DNA from: Bacteroidales bacterium UBA1215 | GTDB lineage: Bacteria; Bacteroidota; Bacteroidia; Bacteroidales; WCHB1-69 | Direction: 5' to 3' | DNA: 27,682 bases | Assembly (NCBI GenBank): GCA_002309475.1 | Contig: DBXJ01000063.1 | Coordinates: 9,297 to 36,978 of the forward strand | Part shown: piece by piece, positions 7,766-16,016 of the stretch | Layout of the letters: every line of letters starts with the position of its first letter | How positions within the stretch are numbered: the stretch's first letter is position 1 | Position numbers and translations under genes: made by a program | The notes under the pieces: generated by a model | Seen by the model: only the letters and a program-made list of their open reading frames with translations | What the model was told of the DNA's origin: nothing | Databases searched by the model: none

Positions 7766-8840
7766 AGGCAGAATTCTTTTGGCGATGAGTGGTGGCGTTG
7801 ACAGCAGTGTGGCTGCCATACTCCTACAACAACAAGGCTACGAAATTGTAGGAGCCACTTTCCGTACCTTTGACAGCATTAAAGAAAGTTGCATTGCCAA
7901 AGAAAAAGGTTGCTGTTCGGTGGAATCTATTTTTGAAGCCAAACATTTGGCAGAGAAATTAGGTTTTGAGCACCATGTCATTGACACTCGCGAAGAATTT
8001 CGTCAAACAGTTATTGCAAATTTTATCAATGAATACTTATCAGGTCGCACGCCGAACCCATGCGTGTTGTGCAATCCGATTATCAAATGGGGACGATTGT
8101 TACAATTTGCCGATGAACATCATTGTCAATGGTTTGCTACAGGACACTATGCCCGAATATCTACTGATAACAATAGATATTTTTTGCAAAAAGGAATAGA
8201 CATACAAAAAGACCAGACTTATTTTCTATGGAAATTATCACAAGAACATTTAAAACGTACCCTATTCCCACTTGGAGCACTAACCAAGACAGAAGTAAGA
8301 GCGATAGCCAAAGAAAATGGTTTTACAAAAATTGCAGAAAAAACCGAGAGTCAAGAAATTTGCTTTATTCCTAACGATAATTATCGTGATTTTTTGAAAG
8401 AAAATGTCGCTGACTTTGACCAACATATTAAGGAAGGAAAAATCATCAATTCTGAAGGAAAAATTTTAGGCACCCACAAAGGATTTCCATTTTATACAAT
8501 CGGACAAAGACGTGGCTTGGAATATGCTGCAGGTCATCCTGTATATGTTACCCGTATAGATGCAGAAAAAAATGAAGTTACATTGGGAGAAAGAGAAGAT
8601 TTGTACAAGACTTATCTTATCATATCGAATGTCAACTTTATGAAATATAATAACTTATACAAACCAATGAATTTAACTTGTAAAATTAGATACAACAATC
8701 AAGGTACTACATGTGTTGCCCAACAAGTTGGCGACAAATTACAAGTTACCTTCAATGAACCTGTTTTTGCCGTCACTCCCGGGCAATCTGCAGTTCTATA
8801 TGAAAATGATGACATAGTTTGCGGAGGAATTATTGAATAA
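7758..8840 (+). CDS. mnmA: tRNA-specific 2-thiouridylase MnmA
   Basis: 360 residues, the normal size. Uses ATP and a relayed persulfide to thiolate U34 in tRNAs for Lys, Glu and Gln. The PP-loop AMSGGVDSSVAA occupies about residues 9-20. The catalytic pair is C102 in TPNPCVLCN and C202 in ESQEICFIP, both in their conserved contexts. The central domain FPFYTIGQRRGLEYAAGHPV and the C-terminal beta-barrel (LTCKIRYNNQG to PGQSAVLYEND) are complete. The insert with three further cysteines (SCIAKEKGCCSVES, about 44-57) is one I associate with Bacteroidota MnmA proteins. The ATG lies inside the last codons of the MORN gene, so translation is probably coupled. Confidence 0.96.
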   Translation: MSKGRILLAMSGGVDSSVAAILLQQQGYEIVGATFRTFDSIKESCIAKEKGCCSVESIFEAKHLAEKLGFEHHVIDTREEFRQTVIANFINEYLSGRTPNPCVLCNPIIKWGRLLQFADEHHCQWFATGHYARISTDNNRYFLQKGIDIQKDQTYFLWKLSQEHLKRTLFPLGALTKTEVRAIAKENGFTKIAEKTESQEICFIPNDNYRDFLKENVADFDQHIKEGKIINSEGKILGTHKGFPFYTIGQRRGLEYAAGHPVYVTRIDAEKNEVTLGEREDLYKTYLIISNVNFMKYNNLYKPMNLTCKIRYNNQGTTCVAQQVGDKLQVTFNEPVFAVTPGQSAVLYENDDIVCGGIIE

Positions 8841-8842
8841 TT

Positions 8843-9589
8843 ATGAACACAAAAACAACATTATTGATTTTATTTTACATTACAGCTATCCTATTTTCAG
8901 CATGCAAAGAAAAACCATACCAAGAACCTTCTACTGACTATGGGTATGAATATTTCCCTATTGAAGTCGGTTTTTGGCAAATCTATCAAGTGAAAGAAAT
9001 TATTTGGGATGATTTCAATTCTACCGTAGATTCAAGCTACTACCAAACTAAAGAATTGATTGAATCAGAAATTGTCACCCCGAACAAAGATACCTTATAT
9101 CGATTAGAATGTTATTTTCGTGCTGATGAAAGTCAAGAATGGCAACTTAAACATGTTTATTTTTTAAGAAAAGAAAAACTATTTGTGGAAAGAGTGGAAG
9201 AAAATCTCACCTATTGTAAAATGGTATTTCCTATTTTGGAACATTCCGCTTGGAATGAATATATAAGCATTGATTCCACACTTTTCTATCAAACCCACTA
9301 TCCCAACACCGGCATCATTAATGCAAACGTTAAAAACACCAATGCCTACGTTACCGGTTACAAAACACCTGCTACAATTGGCAGTTTATCCTTTGACAAA
9401 ACCATCAGCATTTGTCTGCATGAATTCACATCAATTATCAATCAAGATGTTGAAAAAGAACAATATGCTGAAAATGTCGGAATGATATATCAATATATTG
9501 CTCACACAGAAAACAAGGCCACCGGCGGTCAATTTTATATCTACAACGGGTTTATACGTGAAACCAAAATCATTGACTATAAGCACTAA
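8843..9589 (+). CDS. Hypothetical lipoprotein
   Basis: 248 residues. The N terminus MNTKTTLLILFYITAILFSAC is a lipoprotein signal with lipobox FSAC, so C21 should be lipidated. The mature part starts KEKPYQEPSTDYGYEYFPIE and continues as an alternating, aromatic-rich sequence without membrane segments, suggesting a beta-rich periplasmic or surface domain (EVGFWQIYQVKEI, TLYRLECYFRADES, YVTGYKTPATIG). I recognise no named domain. The ATG lies two bases after the mnmA stop, and two bases separate its own stop from the DAHP synthase gene, so it belongs to this operon. Proteins with a YFPxxxGxxxxY opening followed by a beta-rich body are common unnamed lipoproteins in Bacteroidota. Confidence 0.8.
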   Translation: MNTKTTLLILFYITAILFSACKEKPYQEPSTDYGYEYFPIEVGFWQIYQVKEIIWDDFNSTVDSSYYQTKELIESEIVTPNKDTLYRLECYFRADESQEWQLKHVYFLRKEKLFVERVEENLTYCKMVFPILEHSAWNEYISIDSTLFYQTHYPNTGIINANVKNTNAYVTGYKTPATIGSLSFDKTISICLHEFTSIINQDVEKEQYAENVGMIYQYIAHTENKATGGQFYIYNGFIRETKIIDYKH

Positions 9590-9591
9590 GC

Positions 9592-10668
9592 ATGAACCTG
9601 ACGCCTATATTTGACAAAGATAAATTAAAAAGACCGTTTTTAATAGCAGGCCCTTGCAGTGCAGAAAGCCATCAACAAGTATTGCAAACTGCACAAGAAC
9701 TACTTGCCACTAAGCAAATTGACTTATTCAGGTGTGGCATTTGGAAACCCAGATCGTCTCCCAATTCTTTTGAAGGTATTGGTGAAAGCGGATTGCCCTG
9801 GTTGAAAGAAATAAAAGAGCAACTGCATTTGGATTCTTGTATTGAAATTGGAAAACCGGAGCATTTAGAAATAGCTTTAAAATATGATATAACACATTTT
9901 TGGATAGGAGCTCGAACCAGTGTTAATCCTTTTATGGTGGAAGAAATTGCCAAATCAGCCAAAAATTTGGATATCAGTATTTTTATTAAAAATCCTATTG
10001 CCATAGATATCAAACTATGGTACGGACATTTTGAACGATTCTACAAATATGGCATTAGCCGGTTAGCGGCTATTTATCGTGGAGGTAGCACCGATATTCC
10101 CCACACTTACCGCAACGATCCTTCTTGGTTACATTTAATTGATTTTAAACAACATTATAAAGATATTCCTATCATTTTTGATCCAAGTCATATTGCAGGA
10201 AACAGACATTTGATACAAGCACTTACACAAAAGGCTCTCCTCTTGGATGTGGACGGACTGATGATTGAAACACATTGTAATCCTGAAATGGCATTAAGTG
10301 ATAAAGAGCAGCAATTACCTGTTAGTGGATATCAACATCTTTTACAAACACTAACATTTCCGCAATCAACCAAACATTCCGTAGCACAAAACGATTTAGC
10401 CAACTATCGTCTTTCTATTGATGAAATTGATGATGCTCTTATTGCCTTAATCGGCAAACGGACAGAACTATCAAAGATGATAGCAGCATACAAAAAAGAA
10501 CACAATTTACCTATTTTGCAAGTAGATCGCTGGCAGCAGGTATTAAACGAAACCAAGTCAAAGTCTATCCAACTTGGCATTGACCCTGACTTGGTGATAG
10601 AAATTTTTCAAAAAATACACCAATACTCTATTGATGTACAAGAAAAAATTATAGTTGAGAACGATTAA
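9592..10668 (+). CDS. Bifunctional DAHP synthase / chorismate mutase
   Basis: 358 residues in two domains. Residues about 1-260 are a type I-beta 3-deoxy-7-phosphoheptulonate synthase, the entry step of the shikimate pathway: LIAGPCSAES (17-26), CGIWKPRSSPNSFEG (phosphate and PEP binding), THFWIGARTSVNP, FDPSHIAGNRH (metal-binding His) and DGLMIETHCNPEMALSD. Residues about 275-358 are an AroQ-class chorismate mutase helix bundle starting LSIDEIDDALIALIGKRTEL, with R and K positions typical of AroQ. The same fusion is known in Prevotella and Porphyromonas, where the mutase domain mediates allosteric feedback. Last gene of its operon; its final 20 bases overlap the end of the convergent RluA gene. 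Confidence 0.95.
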   Translation: MNLTPIFDKDKLKRPFLIAGPCSAESHQQVLQTAQELLATKQIDLFRCGIWKPRSSPNSFEGIGESGLPWLKEIKEQLHLDSCIEIGKPEHLEIALKYDITHFWIGARTSVNPFMVEEIAKSAKNLDISIFIKNPIAIDIKLWYGHFERFYKYGISRLAAIYRGGSTDIPHTYRNDPSWLHLIDFKQHYKDIPIIFDPSHIAGNRHLIQALTQKALLLDVDGLMIETHCNPEMALSDKEQQLPVSGYQHLLQTLTFPQSTKHSVAQNDLANYRLSIDEIDDALIALIGKRTELSKMIAAYKKEHNLPILQVDRWQQVLNETKSKSIQLGIDPDLVIEIFQKIHQYSIDVQEKIIVEND

Positions 10669-11371
10669 TGTTCAATATTTCGCAAAAATGATTCCACAAT
10701 TTTTCTCTTGGTGGATCTGCTTCTATGACTGTAGTTTGCAATCCTACAGGATGTATAAAGGTGACACTTCTTGCATGTAAACCGATTGAACCATCAACAC
10801 ATGAACGAGGAAAACCATATTTTAAATCTCCTCTTATGGGGCAACCTATATCTGCCAATTGTGCTCTAATTTGATGATGACGACCTGTTATCAATTCCAC
10901 TTCTAAAAGATAGTAATTGTCTGATTGTGAAATAATTTTATAATTTAATTCTGCCTTCAAATAGCCATCTTTCGGAACTCTTGATACTAATGTTTTATTG
11001 TTTCTTTCGTCTCTATATAAATAATGTATCAAATTACCTTCTGCCGGTTCCGGTGCTTTTTTAACAATTGCCCAATAGATTTTTTTCATTTGTCTATCGT
11101 GTACCAATTGATTCATTCTTGCCAATGCCTTAGATGTTTTGGCAAATATCACTACTCCGCTTACCGGTCTATCTATTCTATGAATCACTCCGCAAAATAC
11201 ATTTCCGGATTTATTGTATTTTTCTTTTATATATTCTTTAATCTTATCCGGTAATGTCTCATCTCCTGTTTTGTCTGCTTGCACTATATCGCCACTTTTT
11301 TTGTTTATTGCAATGAGATGATTGTCTTCGTAAATCACTCTTAGTGGTACTTCTTTCTCTTTTTTTGCCAT
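10649..11371 (-). CDS. RluA-family RNA pseudouridine synthase
   Basis: 240 residues. Isomerises specific uridines in rRNA or tRNA. The catalytic motif reads HRIDRPVSGVVIFAKT with D67 as the nucleophile (canonical HRLDxxTSG). Other family landmarks are ALARMNQLVHDRQMKKIYWA, the LLEVELITGRHHQIRAQL block and the C-terminal GLHARSVTFIHPVG. There is no N-terminal S4 domain, which points to a compact member such as the RluC/RluD-related proteins without S4, or TruC/RluA. The target uridine cannot be told from sequence. Last gene of a minus-strand operon, starting four bases after the LytM-protein stop; 3' end overlaps the DAHP synthase gene. Confidence 0.9.
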   Translation of the reverse strand: MAKKEKEVPLRVIYEDNHLIAINKKSGDIVQADKTGDETLPDKIKEYIKEKYNKSGNVFCGVIHRIDRPVSGVVIFAKTSKALARMNQLVHDRQMKKIYWAIVKKAPEPAEGNLIHYLYRDERNNKTLVSRVPKDGYLKAELNYKIISQSDNYYLLEVELITGRHHQIRAQLADIGCPIRGDLKYGFPRSCVDGSIGLHARSVTFIHPVGLQTTVIEADPPREKLWNHFCEILNINRSQL

Positions 11372-11375
11372 ATTA

Positions 11376-12218
11376 TTAAAAAATTATATATTCTTGTGGG
11401 TCTACGGAATTACCTTCTATCCACAATTCAAAATGTACTATTTGTTCTTTATCTAAAATTGCAATTGCTTGTCGTTCTCTCACTACTTGCCCTACCTTTA
11501 CCATTGGCATGGTTGCCAATTGATAGATAGTAATTATATTGTTAGGATGTTGAAGTATGCAAATATATTTATCGTTTACTCTTCCCACCTGTATAACTGA
11601 ACCGGATTTTGATGCAAATACCGATGAAGAGGCAGAGCATGCGATATCAACTCCTTCATGTTGCTTATCACTGACAATACGCCCTTTAGCCGGTGCGAAC
11701 AACAAAATTTTATCTGTATTGTTAGATGCAACTGTTTGTACGGATACTTCTTCCTTATGTGTATTGCCAACCATATTGATTTTCATCAGCAAACTATCAA
11801 ATTTTGACATTTTCAACACACTATCTTTAACGATTTTTTCGCTTTGTTTGGCATCTTCTACAAAAATTGAATCTGGACTATCAACCACACCTAAAACAAC
11901 AGCTTTGATACTTTTTTCATAGTTTCCATATTGGTCTATTACCAAATTCAAAGAATCCATTCTTTGCGACAAACGTCTCACTTGCTCTTTAGAATACCCG
12001 CTACCATAGCCGGGAATATATTCTCTTAAGGGAGTAAAAGCAATTATTACACTTGTCAATGCAATCAACAGCACCATACTTACAATAATGATAGAGATAA
12101 ATGTTAATGGAGTAAATCGAAATGAGAATCGTTCTTTAAATGAATCATCACTTAAAACAACAATACGAAAACGCTCTTTAGCTTTCGTTTTTAATCTATT
12201 CCAAACCCCCTCTTTCAT
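11376..12218 (-). CDS. Membrane-anchored LytM/M23-like protein with degenerate active site
   Basis: 280 residues: cytoplasmic N terminus (1-36), one membrane helix (about 37-61, PLTFISIIIVSMVLLIALTS), a coiled-coil-prone segment (about 76-145), and a LytM domain (about 172-280). In active M23 endopeptidases the Zn site is H-x3-D plus the second His of H-x-H, and catalysis also needs the first His of H-x-H and the His of the YxHL segment. Here H187 and D191 (HEGVD) and H262 (VHFELW) remain, but the first H-x-H position is Ile260 and the YxHL segment reads YQLA. The zinc ligands may persist while the catalytic histidines are gone, so the protein may be a regulator or a peptidoglycan binder (compare EnvC/NlpD). 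Lies four bases after a lipoprotein gene. Confidence 0.85.
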   Translation of the reverse strand: MKEGVWNRLKTKAKERFRIVVLSDDSFKERFSFRFTPLTFISIIIVSMVLLIALTSVIIAFTPLREYIPGYGSGYSKEQVRRLSQRMDSLNLVIDQYGNYEKSIKAVVLGVVDSPDSIFVEDAKQSEKIVKDSVLKMSKFDSLLMKINMVGNTHKEEVSVQTVASNNTDKILLFAPAKGRIVSDKQHEGVDIACSASSSVFASKSGSVIQVGRVNDKYICILQHPNNIITIYQLATMPMVKVGQVVRERQAIAILDKEQIVHFELWIEGNSVDPQEYIIF

Positions 12219-12222
12219 GCTA

Positions 12223-13296
12223 CTAATGGATATCTGTAAATTTCAAATCTTTAGTATATTGTCCATATAGCAATGTATCGCGAGTACCCGGTGTTGCAAA
12301 ATCATCAAAATGAAATTTACTTTTACTCATCATTGAAAAAACTCCCAATACGTATTTTTCTTCTTTTGTATCTGTATTATATGCGGTTAAATTGGTATAA
12401 TTAGCTTGTTCTTGATTGATACTTGAAGTTGGTGTAGTTGCCAAAATATATTTTGTCAAAGCATCACCTTGAGAAATAATTTCTATCACGATAGAATCAG
12501 TGTGACGCTTGACTACACTATCATCTTCCACCACCTTGCCAGCAATCAATTTAAACAAATTTTGTGACTTATACGATGCTGTGGAATACAAATTTAACAT
12601 AGCCGCACCATCGACACCACCTAAATTCCATACAATGGGTTGGGCTGCTCTATCGGTACCATCTGACATAATTTCCGTATAATAATATGACATAGTAACA
12701 CGATAATAGGTAGCATTAGCCGCCTTGGTAAACGACACTTTAAAATCTTGTGTGAATGGCAATGACAGCATGACCGGTTTTACTTGATTTCTTCTTGGCG
12801 ACATTAATTGAACCGTATCTACCACCGGAGCTGTGCCGACAACCATCTTTTTTGTATATGGATTTAACACACACAATTTATAAGAACAATCCCTTTTGAT
12901 AGACAAATTGGCTTTATAGAGCAATTGCTCCGGATAGGCAAACATACCGGAATCTTTGGGAATTTCTGTTGTTGTGTCAAATTTGATAATTTGCAAGAGT
13001 GTATCTTTGCTATCGTATTCTTCCACATATACTTCAATACTATCCAAATAGGTATAATTATGCCAATCCTTGGTCAAGTCTTCTACATTACCTTCAGTGA
13101 GAAAAGATTTATAAACTTTTATGTATTGTGTGCTGTCACTCAAATTAAAAATGGCATATACAATAGGAAAATCTTCATAAGTCGCATTGATAGAAAAAGG
13201 TTTTTGGCAAGAAGAAAATAAAATGGCAAACTCTACCAAAAATAATATAGCAGTTGATTTTGCATATTTTTTCATTAACATGAAAACATTCTTCAT
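12223..13296 (-). CDS. Hypothetical lipoprotein, DUF4249-like architecture
   Basis: About 357 residues. Start choice is uncertain: in-frame ATGs occur at 13296, 13281 and 13275, with a TTG at 13317. I chose 13296, which has an AGG six bases upstream. A hydrophobic stretch ending in FSSC followed by QKP is a convincing lipobox, so the protein is lipidated and probably faces the periplasm or surface. The mature part opens DFPIVYAIFNLSDSTQYIKVYKSF, resembles an Ig-like or beta-sandwich pattern, and has a late GVFSMMSKSK segment; this recalls the DUF4249 lipoproteins of Bacteroidota, but I am not certain. First gene of the operon with the LytM protein and the pseudouridine synthase. Confidence 0.75.
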   Translation of the reverse strand: MKNVFMLMKKYAKSTAILFLVEFAILFSSCQKPFSINATYEDFPIVYAIFNLSDSTQYIKVYKSFLTEGNVEDLTKDWHNYTYLDSIEVYVEEYDSKDTLLQIIKFDTTTEIPKDSGMFAYPEQLLYKANLSIKRDCSYKLCVLNPYTKKMVVGTAPVVDTVQLMSPRRNQVKPVMLSLPFTQDFKVSFTKAANATYYRVTMSYYYTEIMSDGTDRAAQPIVWNLGGVDGAAMLNLYSTASYKSQNLFKLIAGKVVEDDSVVKRHTDSIVIEIISQGDALTKYILATTPTSSINQEQANYTNLTAYNTDTKEEKYVLGVFSMMSKSKFHFDDFATPGTRDTLLYGQYTKDLKFTDIH

Positions 13297-13355
13297 TTTA
13301 TACCTATTGATTTTCAATTGTTTAAATGTAATTTTTATACATTAAAAAAACGGAG

Positions 13356-13363
13356 CAAAATTA
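13356..13363 (-). promoter_or_regulatory. Promoter -7 element of the lipoprotein/LytM/RluA operon
   Basis: TAATTTTG on the minus strand matches TAnnTTTG and is preceded by a run of ten T residues. The predicted start near 13349 gives a leader of about 50 bases to the chosen ATG. Confidence 0.65.
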
Positions 13364-13469
13364 TAAAAAAAAAACGAGAAAATCAATATATTGCCTTATT
13401 TTCTACCTATTTAGTTTTCAACAATTAATATTTTTTACGTATATTTGCTCTTTGTATTTATTTTTTTTG

Positions 13470-13477
13470 TACATTTG
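13470..13477 (+). promoter_or_regulatory. Promoter -7 element of tmRNA
   Basis: TACATTTG matches TAnnTTTG, with TTTG copies upstream at 13444-13447 and 13451-13454 as possible -33 elements. Transcription would begin near 13484, about 13 bases before the mature 5' end, which RNase P would form. Confidence 0.75.
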
Positions 13478-13496
13478 CAGTTTGCATAAACATAAA

Positions 13497-13866
13497 GGGG
13501 TTGCTTGGTTTTGACAGCTCGTATGTGGGAATGTAAGCACGTCGGACGTTGTAAGTAGGTTCCGCAATAGCCAACTTTCATGCCACAATAAATGGCGAAA
13601 ACAACAATTTTGCTCTCGCTGCGTAATCAGATTACGTAGGAAAGCCATCTCGCCAAAAGCCCTTCTCTACGGCGTTTGGAATTGAGGTGTCGGAAAAGTG
13701 GAGATAGCATGAGTAAGCCTCGTTGCAAGTGCGAAACTTTTAGAGGATAAGTTGCCGATTAGCATAGCCTTGTGCAGGTCTGCAAACGAAAATTAAATCA
13801 AGGATAAGCGTGTAGAAAGCATTTTTGCAACGTGTTTGGACGAGGGTTCGACTCCCTCCAGCTCCA
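13497..13866 (+). ncRNA. ssrA: Transfer-messenger RNA (tmRNA)
   Basis: Rescues ribosomes stalled on broken mRNA and tags the product for proteolysis. The tRNA-like ends pair: GGGGTTG (13497-13503) with CAGCTCC (13859-13865), then discriminator A13866. The next bases are CTG, so CCA is not encoded. The T arm GAGGG-TTCGACT-CCCTC is intact. The reading frame for the tag runs GGC at 13594 to GCG at 13623 with TAA at 13624-13626, giving GENNNFALAA; the final ALAA is the ClpXP-type degron end. The region between the tag and the 3' end contains several potential hairpins in the pseudoknot section. One-piece type. dut starts only 24 bases after the 3' end. Confidence 0.96.
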
Positions 13867-13890
13867 CTGAATTCATTCATTTTTTGCAAC

Positions 13891-14325
13891 ATGAAAGTAA
13901 AAATTGTTAATCACTCAAACAATGCACTGCCTGCATACGAAACAGCTTTTTCTGCAGGTATGGACATAAGAGCTAATCTTATTGAAGACATCACTATTGC
14001 ACCTATGCAAAGAGTCATGGTGCCAACGGGCTTGCACATTGAACTTCCTGCCGGATTTGAAGCCCAAATCAGACCCAGAAGTGGTTTGGCAGCCAAAAGC
14101 GGTATTACCGTTCTCAATTCTCCCGGCACTATCGATGCTGACTATCGCGGAGAAATAAAAGTAATACTTATCAATCTTTCTAACACCGACTTCACCATTC
14201 ACCACGGTGATAGAATTGCACAAATGATTATTGCAAAACACGAAACAATTACTTGGGAGCCGGCTTCTGAACTCAACGACAGCGAACGCGGAGAAGGTGG
14301 TTTTGGTCATACAGGTAAAAAATAG
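13891..14325 (+). CDS. dut: dUTP diphosphatase
   Basis: 144 residues, the normal size for trimeric dUTPase, which hydrolyses dUTP to dUMP and keeps uracil out of DNA. All five motifs are present: AGMDIRA (1), PRSGLAAKSGI (2), GTIDADYRGEI with the catalytic Asp (3), GDRIAQMI (4) and the C-terminal P-loop-like RGEGGFGHTG (5). The ATG at 13891 is used because any upstream extension would read through the tmRNA. The gene lies 24 bases after tmRNA with no terminator between, and two bases before the TPR gene. Confidence 0.97.
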   Translation: MKVKIVNHSNNALPAYETAFSAGMDIRANLIEDITIAPMQRVMVPTGLHIELPAGFEAQIRPRSGLAAKSGITVLNSPGTIDADYRGEIKVILINLSNTDFTIHHGDRIAQMIIAKHETITWEPASELNDSERGEGGFGHTGKK

Positions 14326-14327
14326 TT

Positions 14328-16016
14328 ATGAAACGTATTCTTTGTTTGATTTTGATTCTTACTTTATCATATAATTATGTTTTTTGCCAAAAGGCAAAGA
14401 AAAGTAAGAAGTCTTCATCAAAAAATGATACAGAATTATTTGTTTCCTTAGAACAATACAGAGACCAATCCAACACCTTGTTGGAAGCTGTAAAAGAACG
14501 ATTGTCAGGCAATTTATCGCAAGCAGAAATACTGCTGAGAAACTTAATTCAATCTAATCCCAAATATGACTTGGCATATTTTGAATATGCAAAAATTCTT
14601 TTATTGAAAAACAAAACCACAGAAGCCATTTCTGCATTGAATACTGCCATTTCCATCAATGACACCAACTATTGGTTTAAAATTTTATTGGCGGAAAGTT
14701 ACGATGCAATCGGACAATTTTCACAATCAGAAAAATTGTGGAAAGAAATAGCTAACGCAAAACCCGACAATCAAGAATATTTATTCAAATATGCCATTGC
14801 TTTAATCTATCAAAACAAACTTAGGGATGCCATTTCCGCCTACGACCAAATGGAACTGCATATGGGTGTCAGCAAAGACATTACTGATGCCAAACGAAAT
14901 ATATGGCTTAAACTTAATCGTGTGGACAATGCTGCACATGAAATGGAAAAATTGGCCAATGCATACCCTAATGAACCTCAATATTTGATAGATATTGCTG
15001 ACATGTATATCCATCATGAAATGAGTGAAAAAGCCATGCCGTATTTACAAAAAGCACTTCAATTAGATTCCACCAATCCATATATCAATGTCAGTTTGTA
15101 CAACTACTACGTTGAAAACAAAAAGACAAATGATGCCTTTAAATATTTAAAAGGAGCCTATGCATCTCCGGAACTGAGTGTGGATGAAAAAATCAGAATA
15201 GTTTTATCGTTCTACAATGATAAAAATCACCAAGATATAGCCTTTGAATTATTGCACATTTTGGTTCGCACGCATCCTGACGAAGCAAAAGTATGGTCGG
15301 TATATGGAGATTTTTTATACAAAAATGACAGTTTGTCTGCTGCCGCCAGTGCATACGAAAAAGCCCTTACTTTAGACGAAACCAAATATCCAATATGGCA
15401 GCAATATCTTACTATTTTGCTACAATTGGGAAGAACACAAGACTTGTATCAACAATCCCATACTGCAATTACCGTTTTTCCGTCACAACCATATAGTTAC
15501 CTGCTCAAAGCCATGGCAGCATTAGAGTTAGAATTTTACCAAGAAACCATTTACACTTTGGAAGAAGGCAGAAAATTTAACTATAACTATCTAAGCGATG
15601 AAGCCGGTTTTGACTTTTTGGAAGCAAGTGCTTACAATAAATTGGAAATGATGGATAGTGCCATTTTTTATTATGACAAAGCTGTGCAAAAACAAGCTGA
15701 CAATGCATTGTATTTAAATGGATATGCCTATAGTTTGGCAGAACATGACACTTTGTTGGACAAGGCTTTGCAAATGTCGGAAAAAGCCAACAAAATAGAA
15801 AACAATTCCGCTGCTTATCAAGATACGCATGCATGGATATATTACAAAAAAGCCGATTTGAAAAATGCCAGAATATGGATAGAAAAAGCCCTACACAACC
15901 AAGGTGACAAAGATATAGATATTTTGGAACACTATGCTGCCATTCTTGATGCATTAGGCGATAAAGAAGCATTGGAAAAATGCCAACAACAAATCAACCT
16001 TTTAAGACAAGAATAA
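14328..16016 (+). CDS. Exported tetratricopeptide-repeat protein
   Basis: 562 residues. The N terminus MKRILCLILILTLSYNYVFC resembles a Sec signal peptide; the VFC end fits a lipobox poorly, so it is probably not lipidated. A basic linker (KAKKSKKSSSKND) is followed by about eleven TPR-like helical pairs spanning roughly residues 40-555, with the W/L-G-Y-A-F-A-P rhythm visible, for example YDLAYFEYAKILLLKNKTTE, KAMPYLQKALQLDSTNPY and AASAYEKALTLDETKYPIWQ. Such proteins act as scaffolds, here probably in the periplasm. It sits between dut and a DUF721 gene; its TAA overlaps the next ATG by one base. No enzymatic domain was seen. Confidence 0.88.
   Translation: MKRILCLILILTLSYNYVFCQKAKKSKKSSSKNDTELFVSLEQYRDQSNTLLEAVKERLSGNLSQAEILLRNLIQSNPKYDLAYFEYAKILLLKNKTTEAISALNTAISINDTNYWFKILLAESYDAIGQFSQSEKLWKEIANAKPDNQEYLFKYAIALIYQNKLRDAISAYDQMELHMGVSKDITDAKRNIWLKLNRVDNAAHEMEKLANAYPNEPQYLIDIADMYIHHEMSEKAMPYLQKALQLDSTNPYINVSLYNYYVENKKTNDAFKYLKGAYASPELSVDEKIRIVLSFYNDKNHQDIAFELLHILVRTHPDEAKVWSVYGDFLYKNDSLSAAASAYEKALTLDETKYPIWQQYLTILLQLGRTQDLYQQSHTAITVFPSQPYSYLLKAMAALELEFYQETIYTLEEGRKFNYNYLSDEAGFDFLEASAYNKLEMMDSAIFYYDKAVQKQADNALYLNGYAYSLAEHDTLLDKALQMSEKANKIENNSAAYQDTHAWIYYKKADLKNARIWIEKALHNQGDKDIDILEHYAAILDALGDKEALEKCQQQINLLRQE

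Noticed and set aside
13418..13648. 76-residue open frame on the minus strand within tmRNA
   Set aside because: It lies across the tmRNA gene and its promoter and has no support other than being open.
13825..13890. Upstream extension of dut
   Set aside because: It would be translated from the 3' end of tmRNA, and the conserved dUTPase N terminus begins at 13891.
15980..16015. Longer start for the DUF721 protein
   Set aside because: Would overlap the TPR gene by 36 bases; the TAATG arrangement at 16014-16018 is more natural and leaves the whole domain intact.
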